A DNA stretch of 26,534 nucleotides from assembly GCA_035289305.1 (NCBI GenBank), contig DATDXN010000027.1:1-26534 (forward strand), read 5' to 3'. The position numbers and the translations under genes were made by a program. How positions within the stretch are numbered: the first letter of the stretch is position 1; each line of letters begins with the position of its first letter. Shown here in pieces: positions 22,027-26,534 of the stretch. The DNA comes from DATDXN01 sp035289305. Lineage in GTDB: Bacteria; Patescibacteriota; Microgenomatia; UBA1406; HO2-37-13b. Below the pieces are notes generated by a model. The model was given only the letters and a program-made list of their open reading frames with translations, did no database searches and was not told where the DNA came from.

Positions 22027-22446
22027 ATGGCAACCATCAATCAACTGATACGGGGCGGACGAAAGAGACGCCAGAGAAAAAAGAAAGCAATTGCACTCAA
22101 GACCGTCGTCAATACACTGACCCGGAAGAGGCGGGAAGCATTCGGTCCATTTAGACGGGGAGTATGTACTGTGGTGCGTACCATGACGCCAAAAAAACCA
22201 AATTCAGCCTTGCGGAAAATAGCCCGTGTGAAGCTTTCAAATGGCATGGAAGTAACTGCCTACATTCCCGGTATTGGCCATGAACTTGCGGAACACTCGA
22301 TCGTACTTGTGCGGGGTGGTCGTGTCAAAGATTTACCAGGTGTGAAATATCACGTCGTGCGGGCAACATTTGATACGACAGGTGTCGCAAACAGGAAAAC
22401 ATCGCGCTCAAAATACGGCGCTCGACTTGAAGCAAAAGCAAAATAA
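22027..22446 (+). CDS. rpsL: 30S ribosomal protein S12
   Basis: 139 residues. Canonical stretches: MATINQLIRGGRKRR at the start, RGVCTVVRTMTPKKPNSALR (with the streptomycin-site Lys of TPKKPNS), IPGIGHELAEHS, and GGRVKDLPGVKYH with the Asp that RimO modifies in other bacteria. Between the basic N-terminus and RGVCT there are about 10 more residues than in E. coli (TVVNTLTRKRREAFGPF in place of the short GCPQK). A longer segment here is something I associate with CPR S12 proteins. S12 sits at the decoding centre. It lies 6 nt after rpoC. Confidence 0.97.
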   Translation: MATINQLIRGGRKRRQRKKKAIALKTVVNTLTRKRREAFGPFRRGVCTVVRTMTPKKPNSALRKIARVKLSNGMEVTAYIPGIGHELAEHSIVLVRGGRVKDLPGVKYHVVRATFDTTGVANRKTSRSKYGARLEAKAK

Positions 22447-22467
22447 TTGCATCTTAAAAAACATCTT

Positions 22468-22935
22468 ATGCCAAGAAGACCATACAAAAAAATTGGAGTT
22501 GAAAAAGACAAGCTCTACAAAAGTGCTGAAGTAGCAAAGTTAATCAACTATATCATGCGCGACGGCAAGAAATCCGTTGCTGAAAAAATGGTATACAAAG
22601 CACTCGCTGCGATTAAAGAAGGTGATCCCGTCGACGTATTAAAGACCGTTATTCGCAATGTGGCGCCAACGCTTGAGGTAAAGCCAAAGCGGGTTGGTGG
22701 AGCATCATATCTCGTGCCCGTTGAGACGCGGCCGACTAGAAGGATTTTTTTGGCGTTTAATTGGCTTATCGAAGGAGCTCAATCCCGCTCAAACAAAGAA
22801 TATGCTAGTTTTGACAAAAAGCTTGCTGCAGAACTCAAAGATGCGTATAAAAGAGAGGGAGGAGCAATTGCAAAGAAAAAACAGGTTGAGAAACTCGCTG
22901 AAGCAAATAGAGCTTTCGCGCACTTTAAATGGTAA
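22468..22935 (+). CDS. rpsG: 30S ribosomal protein S7
   Basis: 155 residues from ATG 22468 (MPRRPYKKIGVEKDKLYKSA). S7 binds the 3' major domain of 16S rRNA and nucleates assembly. Typical features: LINYIMRDGKKSVAEKMVYKAL, the VRRVGG-like KRVGGASYLVPVETRPTRR beta-hairpin, and the C-terminal ANRAFAHFKW. The frame is open to a TTG at 22447, but ATG 22468 gives the standard S7 N-terminus. It is 21 nt after rpsL; fusA follows 21 nt later. No Shine-Dalgarno. Confidence 0.97.
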   Translation: MPRRPYKKIGVEKDKLYKSAEVAKLINYIMRDGKKSVAEKMVYKALAAIKEGDPVDVLKTVIRNVAPTLEVKPKRVGGASYLVPVETRPTRRIFLAFNWLIEGAQSRSNKEYASFDKKLAAELKDAYKREGGAIAKKKQVEKLAEANRAFAHFKW

Positions 22936-22956
22936 TTCTTCTTTTTATCTAAAAAA

Positions 22957-25059
22957 ATGGCCCAACAAAGTATTATCACGAAAAATCGGATGGTTTCGAT
23001 AGATAAAATACGCAATATTGGTATTATTGCGCATATTGATGCAGGAAAAACCACGACGACCGAGCGTCTCCTTTTTTATACGGGGCGAACTTATAAACTT
23101 GGTGACATTGATGAGGGAACGACACAGATGGACTGGATGCCACAGGAAAGGGAGCGCGGTATTACAATCGTGTCTGCGGCAACGACCACATTTTGGAAAG
23201 ATCATCGCATTAATATCATTGATACTCCTGGTCATGTTGATTTCACTGCCGAGGTGGAGCGATCTCTTCGCGTTCTTGATGGGGGTGTTGTTGTTTTTGA
23301 TGCAGAGGAAGGAGTGCAAAGTCAGTCAGAGACCGTCTGGAGACAGGCTGATAAATACAAAGTGCCTCGTATTTGTTTTGTCAACAAAATGGATAAAATC
23401 GGAGCAAACTTCGAAAAAACTATCAGTGACATTAAAGAACGCCTTGGAGCGCATCCAGCAATCATGGTTTATCCTATCGGCAAAGAGCAAACGTTTACGG
23501 GTGTGGTTGATCTTTTGACGATGAAATCATATATCTGGGGGAAAGATGCAACTGGCACTGAATATGAAGTGCGCGATGAATTGTCAGCGGATATTAAGGA
23601 ATCTGCTTCACAAGCTCGTGAGGCGTTAATTGAAACTATTTGTGAGCACGATGATATACTGCTTGATAAGTACCTGCATGGAAAAGAAATTACGGTCGAG
23701 GAGCTCAAGAAGGCTCTTCGCAAAGCAACAGTCGCGTATACATTGATACCGGTACTTTGCGGTTCGTCTCTTCGCAACAAAGGGGTGCAGCTTGTTCTTG
23801 ATGCAGTTATCGATTATCTTCCTTCACCGCAGGATTTGCAGGAAATCAAGGGAATTGATCCGACAAGCGGACAAGAAAAATCACGAAAACTCATAAACGA
23901 AGAAAAGTTTTCTGCAATTGCTTTTAAAATCCAGCTTGACCCTCATGTTGGTAAGCTGACCTATGCACGCATTTACTCCGGAGAATTAGTTTCGGGGTCG
24001 TATATTTACAACGCCTCAAAAAGAACAAAGGAGCGAATTGGGAGACTTCTCATCATGCATGCCAATCAGCGCGAAGAGATTGATAAAGCATATGCGGGTG
24101 AGATCGTAGCGCTTATCGGTCCCAAAGATACAAAAACTGGCGACACATTATGTGATGAACAGGATCCCATCGTGCTTGAGCAAATTACCTTTCCAGAGCC
24201 GGTTATATCTCTGGCAATCGAGCCCAAAACTAAAGCAGATCAGGAAAAACTTTCATACAGCCTTCAGCGACTAGCAGAGGAGGATCCGACATTTAAAGTC
24301 AAAGTCGATCAAGAGACTGGTCAGACGATCATGTCGGGGATGGGAGAGCTACATCTTGAAGTTTTGGTAGACCGCATGAAGCGTGAAATGGGGATGAATG
24401 TGAGCGTAGGAAGGCCGCAAGTCGCCTACAAAGAAACAGTCGCGAGGTTTGCCGAGGGTGAGGGAAAGTATATCCGGCAGACAGGAGGACATGGACAGTA
24501 TGGCCATTGTTTGATCAAACTCGAACCCAAAGGGCGAGGAGAGGGCTTTGAATTTATAGATAAGATAAAGGGTGGAGCAATACCAAATGAGTTTATTCCG
24601 TCGGTTGAAAAAGGTGTCATTGAGGCAGCAGAAAAAGGACTGCTTCTGGGGTATCCGATTGTCGATATTCAGGTCATGTTATATGACGGCACCTATCATG
24701 ATGTTGACTCATCTGACATAGCGTTTAAGATCGCAGGTTCTATTGCCCTTCAGGATGCTGCAAGAAAAGCAGAGCTTCTTCTTCTTGAGCCTATCATGAA
24801 GATGGAAGTGGTAGTACCTGATGAGTTTATGGGTGTTTCAATCGGTGATCTTTCAAGCAAGCGGGGGAAAATCTTGGGGACAGAAAAGCGGGGAAATGTC
24901 GTCGTCATCAAAGCCTATGCCCCACTGGCCGAGCTTTCTGGATATGCGACAGTCATACGATCGCTCACGCAAGGAAGAGGATTTTTCTACATGGAGCCTT
25001 CACACTATGAAGAAGTCCCCAAAAACATTGTGCAAAAAATGGTGGAGGAAAAAGTGTAG
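22957..25059 (+). CDS. fusA: Elongation factor G
   Basis: A 700-residue translocation GTPase. G-motifs: AHIDAGKT (25-32), the switch I RERGITI (65-71), DTPGHVDFT (89-97), NKMD (143-146), and GSSLRNKGVQ where GSAFKNKGVQ is usual. Domain II is at about 300-400; domain III includes SGMGELHLEVLVDRM; domain IV has the GGHGQYGHC loop (about 514-522); domain V carries EPIMKMEVVVPDEFMG. Length is normal for bacterial EF-G (about 690-705). It is the last gene of the operon: no tuf follows, and a convergent gene ends 8 nt away. No terminator hairpin is visible at the junction. Confidence 0.98.
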   Translation: MAQQSIITKNRMVSIDKIRNIGIIAHIDAGKTTTTERLLFYTGRTYKLGDIDEGTTQMDWMPQERERGITIVSAATTTFWKDHRINIIDTPGHVDFTAEVERSLRVLDGGVVVFDAEEGVQSQSETVWRQADKYKVPRICFVNKMDKIGANFEKTISDIKERLGAHPAIMVYPIGKEQTFTGVVDLLTMKSYIWGKDATGTEYEVRDELSADIKESASQAREALIETICEHDDILLDKYLHGKEITVEELKKALRKATVAYTLIPVLCGSSLRNKGVQLVLDAVIDYLPSPQDLQEIKGIDPTSGQEKSRKLINEEKFSAIAFKIQLDPHVGKLTYARIYSGELVSGSYIYNASKRTKERIGRLLIMHANQREEIDKAYAGEIVALIGPKDTKTGDTLCDEQDPIVLEQITFPEPVISLAIEPKTKADQEKLSYSLQRLAEEDPTFKVKVDQETGQTIMSGMGELHLEVLVDRMKREMGMNVSVGRPQVAYKETVARFAEGEGKYIRQTGGHGQYGHCLIKLEPKGRGEGFEFIDKIKGGAIPNEFIPSVEKGVIEAAEKGLLLGYPIVDIQVMLYDGTYHDVDSSDIAFKIAGSIALQDAARKAELLLLEPIMKMEVVVPDEFMGVSIGDLSSKRGKILGTEKRGNVVVIKAYAPLAELSGYATVIRSLTQGRGFFYMEPSHYEEVPKNIVQKMVEEKV

Positions 25060-25067
25060 TTGTTTTT

Positions 25068-25853
25068 TCAAGGAATAGTAATAGTGGTTAAACGCACTGT
25101 AGCGAGAATGCTAAAATCTTCAGGTATATCAGCAGAAAGAGTAAATGTCGTTATTCCTACTCCCTTTGCAATTTCATAGGTGAAGAGATCATCAGTCATT
25201 TCATTAAACGAGGCAAGGACATCTTGGGTGAATACCAGATCGGTAGTAATTGGTAGAGTAGTTACTGTTTTATCCTGATTTATTGTCACTTTTTTTTCAC
25301 CCTTCGTCTCATAATGGACTGTTGCAAAGGTAAAATTTTCGTCCCATGTCGTATTTTCTGTGAGCTTTTCCGAAGAAGGGAGAAAAAGAAACGATGAGGA
25401 GGGGATAACCGAAGTTAAAAATGCAGCTTCGCTTGCAGTTTTATCAAAAAAAACCTCAAGAGGAAACGGCAAGCCATATACACCATTCTTTCGACATGAA
25501 AGCTTTGTCGTGATTTTCTCTTTTTTTCCCTGTATAGAGGTACCGATGAGCACTGATGAAGGCGATGCTTCTTCTATCGTCGAGGAGAAATTGTTAATGA
25601 TTTTTGATGTTTTTTCCTCTTGTGTCGCGGTAACTTGAGTCTGGTATTTCCACGTGGTTCCTTTTTTGAAGGAAAAATATGGATGTTCACAGGGAACTTC
25701 AGGATTTGAGGGAATGGGTTTTTGAGTTGGGATTTGTGAAAGGGAGGGCGCGATAGGGATTTCCTTTTTTTTGAAAAGGTAATCTTTTACTCCGAAGATA
25801 AAGATTCCTACAATCGAAACGATGATGATTCGATTGAGCCATCTTTTCTGCAT
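25068..25853 (-). CDS. Hypothetical exported, membrane-anchored protein
   Basis: A 261-residue protein with an N-terminal membrane anchor or signal (about residues 8-23: IIIVSIVGIFIFGV), a Pro/Ser-rich linker (about 33-52), and a beta-rich extracytoplasmic domain with two cysteines (CEHPYF near 55 and SCRK near 120) that could form a disulfide. The stretch YFSFKKGTTWKYQTQVTA resembles the start of lipoprotein-like domains that begin with a 'G..W.Y' strand. No lipobox is present. I do not recognise a named family. It is convergent with fusA (8 nt) and divergent from tRNA-Lys. Confidence 0.65.
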   Translation of the reverse strand: MQKRWLNRIIIVSIVGIFIFGVKDYLFKKKEIPIAPSLSQIPTQKPIPSNPEVPCEHPYFSFKKGTTWKYQTQVTATQEEKTSKIINNFSSTIEEASPSSVLIGTSIQGKKEKITTKLSCRKNGVYGLPFPLEVFFDKTASEAAFLTSVIPSSSFLFLPSSEKLTENTTWDENFTFATVHYETKGEKKVTINQDKTVTTLPITTDLVFTQDVLASFNEMTDDLFTYEIAKGVGITTFTLSADIPEDFSILATVRLTTITIP

Positions 25854-25885
25854 GTAGATATTCTATACAATTTATGAGCGTTTTT

Positions 25886-25894
25886 TGGTACAAT
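25886..25894 (+). promoter_or_regulatory. Extended -10 (TGGTACAAT) for tRNA-Lys
   Basis: TG-G-TACAAT lies about 47 nt upstream of the tRNA 5' end, with no recognisable -35. The interval contains AATGACT twice (25917-25937). Confidence 0.45.
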
Positions 25895-25941
25895 AGTTGT
25901 GTAGTGTCTAGCGACTAATGACTCAAGACGAATGACTAACA

Positions 25942-26017
25942 GGGTCCATAGCTCAACTGGTAGAGCAACTCCCTTTTAAGGAGTTGGTTCAGGGTTCGAG
26001 TCCCTGTGGACTCACCA
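25942..26017 (+). tRNA. tRNA-Lys (anticodon UUU), CCA encoded
   Basis: A complete 76-nt cloverleaf: acceptor GGGTCCA/TGGACTC (one G-T pair), D-arm GCTC/GAGC, anticodon stem ACTCC/GGAGT with loop CTTTTAA giving anticodon TTT, T-arm CAGGG/CCCTG with loop TTCGAGT, discriminator A and encoded CCA. Just beyond, CCATTT/AAATGG (26015-26029) forms a small hairpin that includes the CCA. A decayed serine-recombinase sequence lies next to it. Confidence 0.96.
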
Positions 26018-26405
26018 TTTTGGAAATGGCAAGAGAATTGGGGGCAGCGCTGGCTGCGCCTTTACCCTGAGGAACGTAAGGCGCCTCCGCAGACAGCGCT
26101 GCAAAGGGATATTTTAAGTCCGGCCGGAGTTGCCGATTAAATAAAGAATAGTTCGAGCCGACAGTTTTTGCCATGTTTGCTAAATCATGGCACTCATTTT
26201 TTGCGCGCGCGATTTTTTGCGCCCGCAAGGCGCTAATTACGAATTCCCTCATAGGTTCGAGCCAAGAAGAACCACTTTTTGAAATTCTGGCAATTTGCTC
26301 GGTAATTTTTAGCTTTTCGTCAAATAGTTCGTTCTTCTTTTCTTTGTAAACTTCCGGTTCCACTACTTGATCCAGATAACCATCAAGAAGTCGATTTAAT
26401 CTCTC
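25989..26405 (-). pseudogene. Serine recombinase C-terminal remnant beside tRNA-Lys
   Basis: A 138-codon open stretch from just after an in-frame TAA (26406-26408) down to a stop inside the tRNA gene. The first about 106 residues match the coiled-coil and C-terminal segment of large serine recombinases found in CPR genomes: RLNRLLDGYLDQVVEPEVYK, KITEQIARI, SGSSWLEPMREFV, and a VGSNYSLFNRQL...PFAALS ending. The catalytic resolvase domain and zinc ribbon are absent upstream. The last about 30 residues are read from a hairpin and from the antisense of the tRNA, so they are not native. This is therefore a truncated gene, probably left by an integrated element that used the tRNA-Lys as its target. 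Confidence 0.65.
26044..26102. repeat. Imperfect GC-rich inverted repeat at the end of the recombinase remnant
   Basis: GCAGCGCTG (26044-26052) pairs with CAGCGCTGC (26094-26102), CTGCG (26054-26058) with CGCAG (26088-26092), and CTTTAC-like bases near 26060-26065 with GTAAGG (26076-26081); one side has a 6-nt bulge. It lies where recombinase homology ends. It may be a recombination-site or terminator remnant; no T-tract follows on either strand. Confidence 0.55.
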
Positions 26406-26421
26406 TTAGGGTTTAATTCCC

Positions 26422-26436
26422 CGACGCTCTGCGTCG
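26422..26436. repeat. Small perfect hairpin CGACGC-TCT-GCGTCG
   Basis: Six base pairs with a 3-nt loop, followed on the plus strand by AAAAAATAATACAAT. It sits just outside the in-frame stop that bounds the recombinase remnant, so it may mark the junction where the gene was cut. Confidence 0.5.
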
Positions 26437-26485
26437 AAAAAATAATACAATAGATGCGTGAGTATCTATATACACAAAAGCCATA

Positions 26486-26534
26486 ATGTTACCGTACTTT
26501 TATATCATGTCGTATTTCCAACCAAATATCGTCG
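26486..26534 (+). CDS. Possible start of a gene, cut by window edge
   Basis: ATG 26486 opens a frame (MLPYFYIMSYFQPNIV) to the window end; a second in-frame ATG is at 26507. TACAAT at 26446-26451 could be a -10. Too short to identify. Confidence 0.25.
   Translation, partial: MLPYFYIMSYFQPNIV

Noticed and set aside
26145..26265. GTTCGAGCC at two places resembling the tRNA T-loop, as possible attachment-site copies
   Set aside because: Matches are only 7-9 nt, lie inside recombinase coding sequence, and do not extend into the rest of the tRNA 3' end.

Overview
The window looks like a chromosomal segment of a Candidate Phyla Radiation (Patescibacteria) bacterium, most likely of the Microgenomates type. 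The evidence is the set of small CPR-type families (DUF5652, DUF5667, DUF5676, DUF378 and DUF11 proteins), a ribosomal protein S12 with an extra segment near its N-terminus, a serine-recombinase tail of the type common in CPR genomes, and moderate-to-low GC. TGA is used as a normal stop (for example at 14566-14568), so the Gracilibacteria/SR1 code is excluded. The phylum-level call is an inference from gene content; no 16S gene is present.

Layout. (1) 1-99: the N-terminal piece of a probable transposase, cut by the window edge. (2) 168-2363: a thioredoxin-like protein and a DipZ-type CcdA/thioredoxin fusion, a two-gene module for moving reducing power across the membrane; msrB (methionine sulfoxide reductase) lies further on at 4791-5159. 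(3) 2426-4721: a divergent pair, a HAD-like protein (-) and a GHMP kinase (+), with a perfect 12-bp hairpin in the kinase leader. (4) 5221-7420: a DUF5652 membrane protein, a gene-poor stretch holding possible coding relics and a 91-bp palindromic repeat, then a DUF5676 membrane protein in an operon with a secreted sugar dehydrogenase of the PQQ-dependent fold. (5) 7769-10387: a large surface protein with a DUF5667 domain, a Cys-rich repeat region and a Ser/Pro-rich tail. (6) 10473-11940 (-): an uncharacterised 85-residue ORF overlapping a Y-family DNA polymerase gene, under a promoter that carries two perfect GTAAAC-N4-GTTTAC palindromes, one filling the -35/-10 spacer and one over the predicted start of transcription. 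(7) 12089-14568: a DUF378 protein, a small membrane protein and a secreted parallel beta-helix protein ending in a DUF11 domain. (8) 14788-25059: a strong promoter, a structured leader and rpoB-rpoC-rpsL-rpsG-fusA, with no rplJL upstream and no tuf downstream. (9) 25068-26534: a secreted hypothetical protein convergent with fusA, tRNA-Lys(UUU), a decayed serine-recombinase C-terminus beside the tRNA, and possibly the start of one more gene.

By function, the left half is mostly cell-envelope and redox biology, the middle is a damage-response-like polymerase cassette plus surface proteins, and the right half is core transcription and translation. Several genes have a -10 box only about 11-13 nt before the start codon, which suggests leaderless or near-leaderless mRNAs. 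Only a few genes, notably the DUF378 and DUF5676 genes, carry strong Shine-Dalgarno sequences. The observation most worth following is the twin-operator polymerase cassette with its unknown partner protein. No CRISPR array, defence island or rRNA gene was seen.
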